Shown: positions 1 through 9,680, counted from the first letter of the stretch. The stretch is DNA of 64,000 bases from Taishania sp037189645 (GCA_037189645.1 JBBCIY010000001.1:186001-250000); one strand, 5' to 3'. Made by a program: numbers and translations. The notes: a model not told the origin generated them from the sequence alone.

Positions 1-1
1 C

Positions 2-709
2 AATACTGCTAACTGGCTGGCTTTCGGAATGAGGCAGAAGCTCGACACAGCCGATAAATGGCAGTCTGTATCTTACATCGGGATAGGAAGGAAAAGTAAC
101 CCGGATAATTTCGACCCGTTGTTTAAACCTGCGATCATCGTTTTTAACCAGGAGTTCTACCACCAGTTTCATAAAAACTGGCAATATTCTTTCGCGTTGA
201 GCTACCGCCGGCAGGATGAATACGCTGATGTTTTCCCTTTCGAACACGAACAGTACAGGGTCAAACAGGAATTAAGGGTGTATGGCAGAGTTGCTTATTG
301 CTGGTTTCAAAGTGAAAGGATGAAACTGATCACAACCTTCCGACAGGATATACGGACATTCTATCACCCTGATTTTACATTTGAGAATGAAAATCTTCAG
401 CTTCGGTCGAGATTGAGGCTGCAATTGACGGTTAATCTGAATAAAGCGAAGAATCAACGGCTTGTATTGAGTTCGGAGCAGCTGTTTTCAACAAGCAATG
501 ACCTTGACCGGGGAAAATTTTCGGATTTCGGTTACCGTGAAAGCAGGTTCTCTGTGTATTATTCGTTAACACCAGTAAACCTTCCTCTTACCTTTAATAT
601 CGGGTATATGAATAACCTGGTTACTGATGAAAGAACGTATGATGTTCATTACCTGGGGTTCGACATTGTTCTGAACAATCCTTTTCCCGGTAAATCGAAG
701 AAAAGATAA
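2..709 (+). CDS. DUF2490-like outer membrane protein, 3' part
   Basis: The reading frame is open to the left edge, so only the C-terminal part of about 235 residues is present; the first internal Met is at 29. The protein is rich in alternating aromatic and polar residues (for example FYHQFHKNWQYSFALSYR and RFSVYYSLTP), as in outer-membrane beta-strands, and ends in a short basic tail. The pattern of strands, with Arg-rich turns and a closing YLGFDIVL strand, fits the DUF2490 family, whose function is not known. No downstream gene is closely coupled, because dusB has its own promoter. The family call is by resemblance; the beta-barrel nature is the safer part. Confidence 0.6.
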   Translation, partial: NTANWLAFGMRQKLDTADKWQSVSYIGIGRKSNPDNFDPLFKPAIIVFNQEFYHQFHKNWQYSFALSYRRQDEYADVFPFEHEQYRVKQELRVYGRVAYCWFQSERMKLITTFRQDIRTFYHPDFTFENENLQLRSRLRLQLTVNLNKAKNQRLVLSSEQLFSTSNDLDRGKFSDFGYRESRFSVYYSLTPVNLPLTFNIGYMNNLVTDERTYDVHYLGFDIVLNNPFPGKSKKR

Positions 710-825
710 AATAAGCTGGACGACAGTAGTTATTTGATGTGGTTCGATCTTGGTGATTTCAGCTTTTCAGCGATGGCTGCAAAGTGCTTCCCTATATTTT
801 CGGTGATAATTTCTTTCTTTTGTCA

Positions 826-833
826 TATCTTTG
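826..833 (+). promoter_or_regulatory. Promoter -7 element for dusB
   Basis: TATCTTTG matches the Bacteroidota -7 consensus TAnnTTTG exactly. It ends 8 nt before the dusB ATG, so transcription would begin at or just before the start codon. I see no clear TTG -33 element at the usual distance. Confidence 0.6.
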
Positions 834-841
834 CACCCTGA

Positions 842-1846
842 ATGGTAAAGATCCGCGATATAGAACTGGGAGAATTCCCGCTGTTGCTTGCTCCCATGGA
901 GGATGTGAGTGATCCTCCGTTTCGTGCATTGTGCAAGGAACACGGAGCAGACCTGATGTACACCGAATTTATCTCATCCGAAGGATTGATCCGTGATGCG
1001 GTAAAGAGTGTGCAAAAGCTGGATATTTTCGAATATGAGCGTCCTGTCGGTATCCAGATATTTGGCTCTGAGATCGAATCCATGCGCCAGTGCGCGGAGA
1101 TTATAGAGCGCGTAAACCCGGATATCATAGATATCAATTATGGATGCCCCGTTAAAAAGGTGGCATGCAAAGGAGCGGGAGCCGGGATCCTGCAGGATAT
1201 ACCGAAGATGGTAAGCATGACCGAAGCGATTGTAAAGCAGGTAAAGCTACCGGTAACCGTTAAGACAAGGCTTGGCTGGGATGACGATACCAAATACGTC
1301 GTTGAAGTAGCGGAACGGCTCCAGGATGTGGGAATTGAAGCGATCAGTATTCATGGCCGCACACGCAAACAGATGTACAAAGGAAATGCCGACTGGACAT
1401 TGATCGGGGAAGTGAAGAACAACCAGCGGATGCACATTCCCGTTTTCGGTAACGGAGACATTGATTCGCCTGAAAAAGCCCTGGAATATAGGAACCGGTA
1501 CGGTGTCGACGGCGTTATGATCGGTCGTGCAAGCATTGGTTATCCATGGATTTTTAACGAAATCAAGCACTTCATAAATACAGGTGCCCACCTGGAAAAA
1601 CCTACGATCCAGGATAGGGTAGAAGCAGCCCGGAGACATCTTGAAATGAGTATAAGATGGAAAGGAGAATCACTGGGGATTGCAGAGATGAAGCGCCATT
1701 ATACCAATTATTTCAAAGGAATCGCTCATTTCAAAGAATACCGGATGAAACTGGTGACAACGTTTGATCTGAATGAAATTTTACAGACGCTGAACGAGAT
1801 TGAGCAGAATGTAGAACAATTTTATTTTGCAAATGCAGGCGAATAA
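842..1846 (+). CDS. dusB: tRNA-dihydrouridine synthase DusB
   Basis: This 334-residue flavoenzyme reduces uridines in the tRNA D-loop using FMN and NAD(P)H. The N-terminal LLLAPMEDVSDPPFRALC is the typical Dus barrel opening, INYGCPVKK carries the catalytic Cys, and SIHGRTRKQMYKG and VFGNGDI with GVMIGRASIGYPWIFNE are the FMN-phosphate binding segments of the TIM barrel. Length and the PMEDVSDPPFR sequence fit DusB of Bacteroidota. The start at 842 matches the family N-terminus and is only 8 nt from the -7 element, implying a nearly leaderless mRNA. fmt follows after 16 nt, so the two tRNA-related genes are probably cotranscribed. Confidence 0.95.
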   Translation: MVKIRDIELGEFPLLLAPMEDVSDPPFRALCKEHGADLMYTEFISSEGLIRDAVKSVQKLDIFEYERPVGIQIFGSEIESMRQCAEIIERVNPDIIDINYGCPVKKVACKGAGAGILQDIPKMVSMTEAIVKQVKLPVTVKTRLGWDDDTKYVVEVAERLQDVGIEAISIHGRTRKQMYKGNADWTLIGEVKNNQRMHIPVFGNGDIDSPEKALEYRNRYGVDGVMIGRASIGYPWIFNEIKHFINTGAHLEKPTIQDRVEAARRHLEMSIRWKGESLGIAEMKRHYTNYFKGIAHFKEYRMKLVTTFDLNEILQTLNEIEQNVEQFYFANAGE

Positions 1847-1862
1847 TTTTTCCGGTACCAGG

Positions 1863-2822
1863 ATGAAAGATTTACGGATTGTTTTTATGGGGACTCCCGA
1901 ATTTGCAGTAGCGATCCTGGATCGGTTGCTGCAGAACGGAGCTGATATTGTGGGAGTGGTTACCGCGCCGGACAAACCGGCGGGAAGAGGACTGCAACTG
2001 AATCAAAGTGCTGTCAAGCAATATGCCGTGAGCAAGGGGCTGTTGGTTCTCCAGCCTGTGAGCCTGAAAGATGAAGCGTTTATCTCCGACCTCCGGAATC
2101 TGCACGCGGACCTTTTTGTAGTGGTTGCGTTCAGGATGCTGCCGGAGGTAGTCTGGAGCATGCCTCCCAAAGGAACGATCAACCTGCATGGAAGCATCCT
2201 GCCGGATTACAGGGGTGCAGCTCCGATTAACTGGGCTGTTATCAATGGTGAAACAGTGACCGGGGTAACAACGTTTTTCATAGAAAAGGAAATAGACACC
2301 GGAAAGATCATAGAGCGAAATACCATTGCTATTGGTGAAGATGAGACTGTGGGTGAGCTGCACGACAGATTGATGGAGCTGGGGGCGCAGACAACGCTTT
2401 CCACTGTTATAAAAATTGCAAATGGTGAAGTGCAGGGAATCCCTCAGATCGAATTAACGGAGGGGGAATTGAAGCATGCTCCGAAGATTTTCAAAGGCGA
2501 TTGCGAGGTGAATTTCGACCAGCCAGTGAATAAAGTGCATGATTTTGTAAGAGGGTTGTCTCCATACCCTGCTGCCTGGTGCACGATTCTGCATCCGGAC
2601 GAAGGCCACCGTACCTTTAAGTTGTTCAGGTGCCGGAAAACAGACCGTCCTGCCAATGGAAGCTCAGCGCTGGAAGCAACGAAAGACGGTATTTTGTTTC
2701 CTTGCAAAGATGCTTACCTGCTCGTAACCGAGCTACAGCCGGAAGGGAAACGGCGAATGGATTTTAAAGCTTACCTGGCAGGAAATTCAGTGGAAGGCTG
2801 GAGCGTAAAGCAGCCATCCTGA
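1863..2822 (+). CDS. fmt: Methionyl-tRNA formyltransferase
   Basis: It formylates initiator Met-tRNA with 10-formyl-tetrahydrofolate. The start chosen is the ATG at 1863, giving MKDLRIVFMGTPEFA, the normal family N-terminus; an in-frame ATG at 1827 lies inside dusB and would add 12 unrelated residues. Motifs: the Rossmann start RIVFMGTPEF, the formyl-folate site INLHGSILPDYRGAAP (catalytic Asn and His), and EKEIDTGKII with the catalytic Asp. The C-terminal Fmt_C domain (about residues 205-315) includes VRGLSPYPAAWC. The length of 319 residues is normal. It lies 16 nt after dusB and ends 60 nt before the histidine kinase gene. Confidence 0.96.
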   Translation: MKDLRIVFMGTPEFAVAILDRLLQNGADIVGVVTAPDKPAGRGLQLNQSAVKQYAVSKGLLVLQPVSLKDEAFISDLRNLHADLFVVVAFRMLPEVVWSMPPKGTINLHGSILPDYRGAAPINWAVINGETVTGVTTFFIEKEIDTGKIIERNTIAIGEDETVGELHDRLMELGAQTTLSTVIKIANGEVQGIPQIELTEGELKHAPKIFKGDCEVNFDQPVNKVHDFVRGLSPYPAAWCTILHPDEGHRTFKLFRCRKTDRPANGSSALEATKDGILFPCKDAYLLVTELQPEGKRRMDFKAYLAGNSVEGWSVKQPS

Positions 2823-2882
2823 GTGCCGGTAACAGGTTTCATTTTTTTATTATCTTAGTTCTTGTAATTAACATACCAGAAG

Positions 2883-5513
2883 ATGTTCAGGCGGACCATA
2901 TTTAATTTTGAGTTCAAGGTAATTGCCTTGATACTTGTGATCTTTTCCATTGTGGTAGTAACCGGTTTGCTGGCGTTTTTCCGTTTTTCCGACTTGCTTG
3001 AAAACATCAGCCACAGCGTGAGGTCTGATAACCGCCTGGTATTGTTTCACTCCCTGAGAAATGACCTGACAGAGCTGACGAATATTGCCAAGACGAACAG
3101 CCTGAAGGAAGACAATTCCTACCGGGAACGATACATCCAGGTAAAGGAAGAGCTGTCTCAGAAGCTGGAGACCCTGAAGAAACAGGATGACAGGACAGGC
3201 GGAATTCCCGATCTCAGTGTACTGGATACGCTGATTCGTGATAAGCTGATTGTCATTGACGGGATCATGTACGGAGAAGACCCGTTCCGTGTTCAGAAAG
3301 CATTGGGAAAAGTGATTGTAAACCTGGAGACTTCCGAGACAGAAGAAAACACCAGGTCTGCTTTTTCGCTGGAAGAGCTGGATAAGTCCATTCTGAATGA
3401 GCCAAAAAGTACCAATATCACCTCCATCAGGGAAGAACTGGACCTGGAACTGATCAGGAATAGCAAAGAACAGCTGGATGAACTGGAAAAAGAAGAGGGG
3501 AAATTGCTGAAAAAGCTGAAAAGAGCAGAAAAGCGGAATAAAACAGAACGGATCTCCGAACTGGATTCACTTCTACAGATGAAAAAAGGTGAAGCGATTG
3601 ATATTCATAAAAAGCTGACCAAAGAGGAAGAAATCGCACAGGAATACGAGCGTGATAAACTGCTCACCATTAACCAGATATATAAAGGGATCGAAAATGT
3701 CAGTTCCGAAGAGCTGGTGATTGAAAAAGAGATCAAATCCGCCCAGCTGAAACTGGTATCGATGGATAACTTTTTGAGCATGAGCATTGCCAGTGTATTT
3801 GATAAGTTTGAGCTGATCGAAAACGCGCGGATTTCAGAAGCGACAAAGTATGCGGAGCAGGAGAACAAGAAAACCCGGATTTACTTTACCGTTTTTGCCG
3901 CCTTTGTGGCCCTTCTGCTGGTGCTGATGGCGTATATCATTATCCAGTACGTTAAGAAAAACAACCTGTACAAGCAAGCATTGAAACGCTCCAATAACGA
4001 AGCGGAGCAGCTGGCAAAGACAAGGGAACGATTAATGGCGACCATCAGCCATGAGATCCGGACGCCAATGCATGCTATTTCAGGGTTCTCAGAGCAATTA
4101 TCGAAAGAGGAACTCACCGAAAAGCAGCAGGAGTATCTCTCAATGATCCGTAAATCGTCCGAACACCTGACCTATCTGGTGAATGATGTGCTGGATTTCT
4201 CCAAGCTGCAGAACAGCAAGCTGAAGCTGGATAAAATTCCGTTTGACCTGCACGAGCTGGTTGATGATGTGGTGCTTTTTTCAAAGCAGCTTGTTCAGGA
4301 TAACCGTTTGACGGTTAATCTGGAAATGGATAACGCCATTTCAGGGTTCTACCTCGGAGATCCTTATCGTTTGAGGCAGATCTTGTTGAACATCATGGGA
4401 AATGCGATCAAATTTACGGACGAAGGTTCGGTTTCCCTGGCGCTGAATTTATTGAAAAGTGAAAATAAGACCGATTCTATCCGGATCACGATCCGGGATA
4501 CGGGTATCGGAATAAACAAAAAGGACCTGGAAAAGGTATTTGTTGAATTTGAGCAGGCTGGAAAAGGAGAGAAAAGCCAGATCAGGGGAACAGGTCTGGG
4601 CTTGCCGATCGTAAAAAGGCTTGTGGAGCTTCACAAAGGGAAAATTACGCTCGACAGCGAGCAAGGGAAGGGGACTACCGTTGAAATTCTCCTGGACCTG
4701 GAGCAGGCAAAGCGAAAAGAAATAACCAGAAAGGCGAAGCCACTGAATACCATCGGCTGTGATTCGATCCTGGTGGTCGATGATGAGGAGTACAACCGTA
4801 AACTGTTGAAATCGGTATTCAGCCATTTTGATGTGCGGTTGCTGGAAGCTGAAAACGGGAAGGTAGCGATGGAGCACCTGGCAAATGAATCGGTTGACCT
4901 GGTGTTGCTGGATGCCAGGATGCCTGTTATGGACGGAGAAGAAACAATCAAGGCGATCCATTCGCTGGAGGATGAACGCAAACGCAATGTCCGTATAATT
5001 TTATTGACAGCAGCAGGAAATGAGCTGGATGGCTTGCTGGACCAGGTGGACGGATTTGTTTCCAAGCCATTTACGCAGGACGTACTGATCAATGAGATCA
5101 ACAGGGTTTGTTCGGGTAGTCCGGCCGCGCAGCAAGCAACACCGGGAAAAAACGGGGAGCCGTCAGGAGCTTCTGTCGATTTCAGTAACCTCAGGACATT
5201 GAGTGGGAATGACAAGGCATTTTATGCGGATATGCTGTCAACATTTATCTCAACTACAACGAATTCCTACCAAAACATCAAAGCAGCTTTCGTTAATAAA
5301 GATTTGGTGCTGGTGGCGAATGAAGCGCACAAGATCGCTTCTCCCTGCCGGCATATAGGAGCGGTCAGGCTGCATGCATTGTTGAAAGAGATCGAGCAGA
5401 ATTCCCGCAAGGAGAAGGATATCAAAAAAATAAATAAGCTGATTAAAGGATTAGATGAAGAAGTTTCCTTAGTTTTGGCGCTGGTTAATCAGGAATTAAC
5501 CTCAATTCACTAA
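2883..5513 (+). CDS. Hybrid sensor histidine kinase with receiver and Hpt domains
   Basis: An 876-residue membrane kinase. Two transmembrane segments (about 10-32 and 332-356) enclose a 300-residue extracytoplasmic region that is mostly charged helix, likely coiled coil, with no recognised ligand domain. HisKA has the phospho-acceptor His near 390 (ISHEIRTPMHA). The ATPase domain shows the N box (NIMGNAIKFTDEG), DTGIGI and GTGLGLPIV. A receiver follows with phospho-Asp near 677 (LLDARMPVMDG), then an Hpt domain with His near 816 (AHKIASPCRHIGA). All parts of a His-Asp-His-Asp relay are thus present, and the final Asp is presumably in the regulator encoded 10 nt downstream. The stimulus is unknown. 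Confidence 0.92.
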   Translation: MFRRTIFNFEFKVIALILVIFSIVVVTGLLAFFRFSDLLENISHSVRSDNRLVLFHSLRNDLTELTNIAKTNSLKEDNSYRERYIQVKEELSQKLETLKKQDDRTGGIPDLSVLDTLIRDKLIVIDGIMYGEDPFRVQKALGKVIVNLETSETEENTRSAFSLEELDKSILNEPKSTNITSIREELDLELIRNSKEQLDELEKEEGKLLKKLKRAEKRNKTERISELDSLLQMKKGEAIDIHKKLTKEEEIAQEYERDKLLTINQIYKGIENVSSEELVIEKEIKSAQLKLVSMDNFLSMSIASVFDKFELIENARISEATKYAEQENKKTRIYFTVFAAFVALLLVLMAYIIIQYVKKNNLYKQALKRSNNEAEQLAKTRERLMATISHEIRTPMHAISGFSEQLSKEELTEKQQEYLSMIRKSSEHLTYLVNDVLDFSKLQNSKLKLDKIPFDLHELVDDVVLFSKQLVQDNRLTVNLEMDNAISGFYLGDPYRLRQILLNIMGNAIKFTDEGSVSLALNLLKSENKTDSIRITIRDTGIGINKKDLEKVFVEFEQAGKGEKSQIRGTGLGLPIVKRLVELHKGKITLDSEQGKGTTVEILLDLEQAKRKEITRKAKPLNTIGCDSILVVDDEEYNRKLLKSVFSHFDVRLLEAENGKVAMEHLANESVDLVLLDARMPVMDGEETIKAIHSLEDERKRNVRIILLTAAGNELDGLLDQVDGFVSKPFTQDVLINEINRVCSGSPAAQQATPGKNGEPSGASVDFSNLRTLSGNDKAFYADMLSTFISTTTNSYQNIKAAFVNKDLVLVANEAHKIASPCRHIGAVRLHALLKEIEQNSRKEKDIKKINKLIKGLDEEVSLVLALVNQELTSIH

Positions 5514-5523
5514 TTTTACCTTT

Positions 5524-6897
5524 ATGAAAAGCGAACAGGCCTTTAATATTTTTGTCGTCGAAGACAATGAGTGGTACAACAAGCTATTGGTACATACCCT
5601 CTCTCTTAACCCGGTTTTTACGGTAAAATCTTTTTTTTCGGGAGAAGAGCTGATGAAAGAACTGTCGGAATGCGTTCATGTGGTGACATTGGATTACCGT
5701 TTACCTGATACTACGGGAGACAAGCTGTTGAAAAAGATCAAAAGTGTAAGCCCGAATACAGAAGTGATCATTATTTCTGAGCAGAACGAAATTGAAACAG
5801 CTGTGGAGCTTCTCAAGCTGGGGGCTTATGATTACCTGGTGAAGTCTGATGACATCCGGGACCGGTTGTGGAAAACAGTGAATAATGTCAGGGAAAATAC
5901 AGGCTTAAAGAAGAAGATCGAGATATTGCAGTCTGAGGTCCAGAAAAAATACGACTTCCAGAACACGATCCTGGGACAAAGCGCAGCGATGAAAGCTGTT
6001 CACAATATGGTTTCAAAAGCGATCCAGACAACCATTACCGTTTGTATCACGGGTGAAACCGGTACCGGAAAAGAAGTGGTGGCGAAAGCGATTCATTACA
6101 ATTCCGACAGGAAAGACAAGCCGTTTGTGGCGATTAATATGGCGGCGTTGCCAGCCGAATTGATCGAAAGTGAATTGTTTGGCTACGAAAAAGGTGCTTT
6201 TACCGGTGCCCAGAACAGGAGAATCGGGAAATTTGAGCAAGCCCATGGAGGAACCCTCTTCCTGGATGAAATAGGGGAAATGGATATTGCGTTCCAGGCG
6301 AAACTTTTACGAGCGATCCAGGAACGTGAAATTACCCGGATCGGGGGCAATGAACAGGTAAAGATCAATTGCCGTATTATCGTGGCGACCAATAGGGATC
6401 TGATCCTTGAAGTGAAGGAGGGGAATTTCAGAGAGGACCTGTATTATCGTTTATTCGGGTTGCCGATCCATCTTCCGCCTTTGCGTGAACGCGAAAAAGA
6501 TGTATTGCTGCTGGCAAAGCACTTCATCACCGAGTTTTGCAAAGAAAACAACATTCCTGCGAAACAAATTCAGGACGATGCGCGCTACAAACTGATGGCG
6601 TACAACTGGCCCGGAAATATACGTGAGCTGAAATCAGTGATAGAGCTGGCAATTGTACTCTCCGATACGGATGAGATCACTGCGGACGATATCACGATCA
6701 ATCCGAAAGACATGCTTCCTGAGCTGTTGCTCCAGGACCTGACAATGCGTGAATTTGAGATCGCCATTGTAAAGCAATATATGAAACGTTTTGACAACAA
6801 TACGAAAATGGTCGCGGATAAGCTGGCTATCGGGCAGACAACCGTTTACCGTTTGCTGAAAGAAGACCAGGGAGGGAAGGAGCAGCAGGAGGAATAA
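5524..6897 (+). CDS. Sigma-54-dependent response regulator (NtrC family)
   Basis: A 457-residue transcription activator. The N-terminal receiver carries phospho-Asp near 57 (VTLDYRLPDTTG). The AAA+ domain has Walker A GETGTGKE near 176, the sigma-54 contact loop GAFTGA near 225, Walker B GGTLFLDEIGEM and the arginine-finger region REDLYYRL. A Fis-type helix-turn-helix ends the protein (NTKMVADKLAIGQTTVYRLL). The gene follows the hybrid kinase by 10 nt, so the Hpt domain of that kinase is the likely phosphodonor. Sigma-54 regulons of this type often concern envelope or surface functions, but no target is evident here. The gene end converges on a minus-strand gene ending at 6951. Confidence 0.93.
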   Translation: MKSEQAFNIFVVEDNEWYNKLLVHTLSLNPVFTVKSFFSGEELMKELSECVHVVTLDYRLPDTTGDKLLKKIKSVSPNTEVIIISEQNEIETAVELLKLGAYDYLVKSDDIRDRLWKTVNNVRENTGLKKKIEILQSEVQKKYDFQNTILGQSAAMKAVHNMVSKAIQTTITVCITGETGTGKEVVAKAIHYNSDRKDKPFVAINMAALPAELIESELFGYEKGAFTGAQNRRIGKFEQAHGGTLFLDEIGEMDIAFQAKLLRAIQEREITRIGGNEQVKINCRIIVATNRDLILEVKEGNFREDLYYRLFGLPIHLPPLREREKDVLLLAKHFITEFCKENNIPAKQIQDDARYKLMAYNWPGNIRELKSVIELAIVLSDTDEITADDITINPKDMLPELLLQDLTMREFEIAIVKQYMKRFDNNTKMVADKLAIGQTTVYRLLKEDQGGKEQQEE

Positions 6898-6950
6898 TAC
6901 CTCTGCACGAATGTGGAATATCTGGTTATTTCCCGGTGATTGTTCTCCGA

Positions 6951-7568
6951 TCAGTAAACAGGAGGGGCACCGTAGATCATTTTTCTCAAACGGTCTCCAA
7001 TGGACAATTTGTACCCTTCGGGTAACAGGTCTTCATACCCTAATGATTTATAGGCTACATAACGGACTCTCCAGTCGGGATCATTCAGTTTTTCCCGCAG
7101 TGAGCCGGTTATTCGCTGCCGGTTTCTGATGGAATGCGTGGTGAGAAAAGAAGGAAGCGTCCATAAAGCCGCGATTTTGATCAGGAAGATATCAGAATTT
7201 ATTTCTTTGTACAGGCGATCCACCATTCGCTGAATAGATGATTCATCCAGTTCCAGGTATGTAAAAGCGGACAGGTCGTATAAAATAAATTGAGGGTCTT
7301 CCAGCTTTTTCGCTTCAATAAATAAGTGATCGAGTGTTTCTACGAAAAATTCACTCCAATTGGCAGTATCCTTTGACAGTGCTTCAAAAACCACGCTTAA
7401 CGGAGAATGATCTTCATCGAAGATGACACGTTTCATTTCTGATCGGAAGGCCTCCGGATTCTTGCCGGCATACTGAAGAATGTCATTCAGGATGATTTCC
7501 TGCTGCTCATCACTTTCACTCCAGTAATTTTCAATAGCTGCTCCGAATTGATTTAAAAATGTGCTCAT
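6951..7568 (-). CDS. HEAT-repeat-like protein
   Basis: A 205-residue, probably soluble, mostly helical protein. The segment LREKLNDPDWRVRYVAYKSL has the DxxxxVRxxAxxxL pattern of a HEAT repeat, and the preceding segments look like more degenerate helical repeats. There is no signal peptide. Its ATG overlaps the ligA stop by 4 nt (ATGA), so it is translationally coupled to DNA ligase in one operon. A role as a protein-binding scaffold is inferred from the fold only; no specific function is recognised. Confidence 0.7.
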   Translation of the reverse strand: MSTFLNQFGAAIENYWSESDEQQEIILNDILQYAGKNPEAFRSEMKRVIFDEDHSPLSVVFEALSKDTANWSEFFVETLDHLFIEAKKLEDPQFILYDLSAFTYLELDESSIQRMVDRLYKEINSDIFLIKIAALWTLPSFLTTHSIRNRQRITGSLREKLNDPDWRVRYVAYKSLGYEDLLPEGYKLSIGDRLRKMIYGAPPVY

Positions 7569-9577
7569 TCGTTTAATAGTTTGATAAAATCATCTTCCGA
7601 AAGGATGGGAATATTCAGATCTGTTGCTTTCTGTAATTTGGAAGGTCCCATGTTTTCTCCCGCAATAACATAATCCGTTTTTTTTGAAATGGATGACACA
7701 TTTTTTCCTCCATGATCTTCTATCAGTGTTTTTAATTCATCCCTGGAAAAAGAATGAAACACTCCCGATACGACAAATGATTTTCCTTCGAATTTATCTG
7801 AACTGGCTTCTTTCGCTTCAGCTTCAAACTGTAATCCTGCCAGTCTCAGCCGGTTCAGCAATTCGATGTTGTCCGGATTTTCGAAATAACTGCAGACAGA
7901 CTGCGCGATTCGCTCACCTATTTCGTCTACAAGTATCAGCTCCAGTAAATTAGCTTCCCGTATCTTATCTAACGATTTAAAGTGTTTTGCCAGTTTTTTT
8001 GCAACTGTTTCTCCTACATAGCGGATTCCCAAAGCAAACAATACCCGCTCAAAAGGGACTTCTTTTGAAGCCTGTAATCCGATCAGCAGGTTATTCGCGC
8101 TTTTTTCTCCCATTCTTTCCAGTCCAAGTAACTGGTCAAATGTCAGGTCGTACAGATCGGCGCTGTTTCTTATCAGTCCTTTATCGAACAGAAGTTGTAC
8201 CGTTTCCGCGCCCAGGCCGTCAATATCCATCGCTTTTCTGCTGATGAAGTGCTCGATCTTACCCTTCATCTGGGGAGGGCAGGCCGTATCATTGGGACAG
8301 AAGTGCTGTGCTTCTCCCTCGGCTCTTACCAATTTACTTCCGCACTCGGGGCAATCGTCAATGAATATGAATTTCAGTGCGTTTTCACGCCGCCTTTCCA
8401 GATTGACTCCAACAATTTTCGGAATGATTTCGCCGCCTTTTTCCACATAAACGGAATCGCCCTGGTGCAGGTCGAATTTTTCCATCTGGTCGGAATTGTG
8501 GAGAGAAGCCCGTTTTACGGTTGTTCCTCCCAGCCGTACAGGCATCAGATTGGCTACAGGAGTGATCGCTCCCGTTCTTCCGACCTGGTAATCAACGGAA
8601 AGTATTTCTGTCTCCACGCGTTCGGTCTTGAACTTGAAAGCCGTGGCCCAACGTGGGGATTTGGCAGTGAAACCAAGCTCTTCCTGTTGCCGATAGCTGT
8701 TGACCTTGATTACAACTCCGTCTGTTTCAAAGGGAAGGTTCCGGCGGTTTTCATCCCAGTAATGGATGAAATCCATGATTTCTTCAATGGAACGGACTTT
8801 GGAAATGAATCGCTTGTTTACCGGTGGTACTTTGAATCCCCATGTTCCTGCCAGCTGTACCATTTCGTAATGTCCTTCTGCGAATCCCTGCGCGCCATAA
8901 ACTCCATACAGGTAAGAGTCCAGCCCCCGGGAAGCTACGATTTTGGAATCCTGTAATTTCAATGTCCCGGATGCTGAATTTCGTGGATTTGCAAAAATCG
9001 CCTCGCCCAGATCCTCCCGTTCCCGGTTGAGTGCAGCAAACTTATCCAGTGGGAAGAATATTTCTCCCCGTATTTCAAATGATTCCGGGAAGTTTCCTTT
9101 CAACTTCAATGGAATGGAACGGATGGTTTTGATATTTGCAGTAATGTTCTCCCCCTGGTTGCCGTCGCCCCTGGTTACTGCCTGTGCAAGGATCCCGTTA
9201 TCGTACCGGATCCCGATGGCAACACCGTCATATTTCAGCTCACACACGTATTCAATCTCTTCGTCAACCATCTTTTTTATCCTTTTTTCCCATTCGATGA
9301 TCTCTTCTTCCGAGTAGGTATTGGAGAGCGAAAGCATCGGGTAAACATGCCTCACCGTTTCAAACTTTTTCGTGATATCTCCTCCAACCCGTTTTGTCGG
9401 GGAATAATCATAGGCGAATTGAGGAAATGCTGCTTCTAAGCTTTCCAGTTCCTTCAGTAGCATGTCGAAATCATAATCCGAAATGGCCGGATTGCTTTCT
9501 ACATAATAGAGGTGGTTGTGGTGGCTGATCTCTTCAATCAGCTGCTCAATACGTGCTTTGGCTGTATTCAATTCCAT
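7565..9577 (-). CDS. ligA: NAD-dependent DNA ligase
   Basis: It seals nicks in replication and repair using NAD. The 670-residue length is normal for LigA. Visible domains: Ia (HHNHLYYVESNPAISDYDFD), the adenylation domain with the lysine motif CELKYDGVAIG, further nucleotide motifs (TRGDGNQGENIT, EIRGEIFF, FETDGVVIK), the OB fold (VGRTGAITPVANL), the four-Cys zinc finger (CPECGSKL ... CPNDTACPPQ), helix-hairpin-helix repeats and a C-terminal BRCT domain (GKSFVVSGVFHSFSRDELK). The ATG at 9577 gives MELNTAKARIEQLI; an upstream in-frame start at 9592 would add five residues. The HEAT-like gene overlaps its stop codon. Confidence 0.97.
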   Translation of the reverse strand: MELNTAKARIEQLIEEISHHNHLYYVESNPAISDYDFDMLLKELESLEAAFPQFAYDYSPTKRVGGDITKKFETVRHVYPMLSLSNTYSEEEIIEWEKRIKKMVDEEIEYVCELKYDGVAIGIRYDNGILAQAVTRGDGNQGENITANIKTIRSIPLKLKGNFPESFEIRGEIFFPLDKFAALNREREDLGEAIFANPRNSASGTLKLQDSKIVASRGLDSYLYGVYGAQGFAEGHYEMVQLAGTWGFKVPPVNKRFISKVRSIEEIMDFIHYWDENRRNLPFETDGVVIKVNSYRQQEELGFTAKSPRWATAFKFKTERVETEILSVDYQVGRTGAITPVANLMPVRLGGTTVKRASLHNSDQMEKFDLHQGDSVYVEKGGEIIPKIVGVNLERRRENALKFIFIDDCPECGSKLVRAEGEAQHFCPNDTACPPQMKGKIEHFISRKAMDIDGLGAETVQLLFDKGLIRNSADLYDLTFDQLLGLERMGEKSANNLLIGLQASKEVPFERVLFALGIRYVGETVAKKLAKHFKSLDKIREANLLELILVDEIGERIAQSVCSYFENPDNIELLNRLRLAGLQFEAEAKEASSDKFEGKSFVVSGVFHSFSRDELKTLIEDHGGKNVSSISKKTDYVIAGENMGPSKLQKATDLNIPILSEDDFIKLLNE

Positions 9578-9652
9578 GAGGTAAAAATACAAGGAATTTG
9601 GAGTTTTTCAATAGGCTGTGAATAAAGTCTCAAAAATCGGCTGACGTGAAAA

Positions 9653-9680
9653 ATATCGCTATATCGCAATATGGCGATAT
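9653..9680. repeat. Clustered ATATCGC inverted repeats before the ABC-F gene
   Basis: ATATCGC occurs at 9653-9659 and again at 9661-9667, and its reverse complement GCGATAT lies at 9674-9680, giving 7-bp arms around AATATG. The element is about 60 bp upstream of the ABC-F -7 element at 9741, in the gap between ligA and that gene. This arrangement could be an operator, or a hairpin. No regulator is identified. Confidence 0.5.

Noticed and set aside
8195..8956. 253-codon plus-strand ORF
   Set aside because: Antisense to ligA, which is well conserved on the other strand; the ORF translation shows no family motif.
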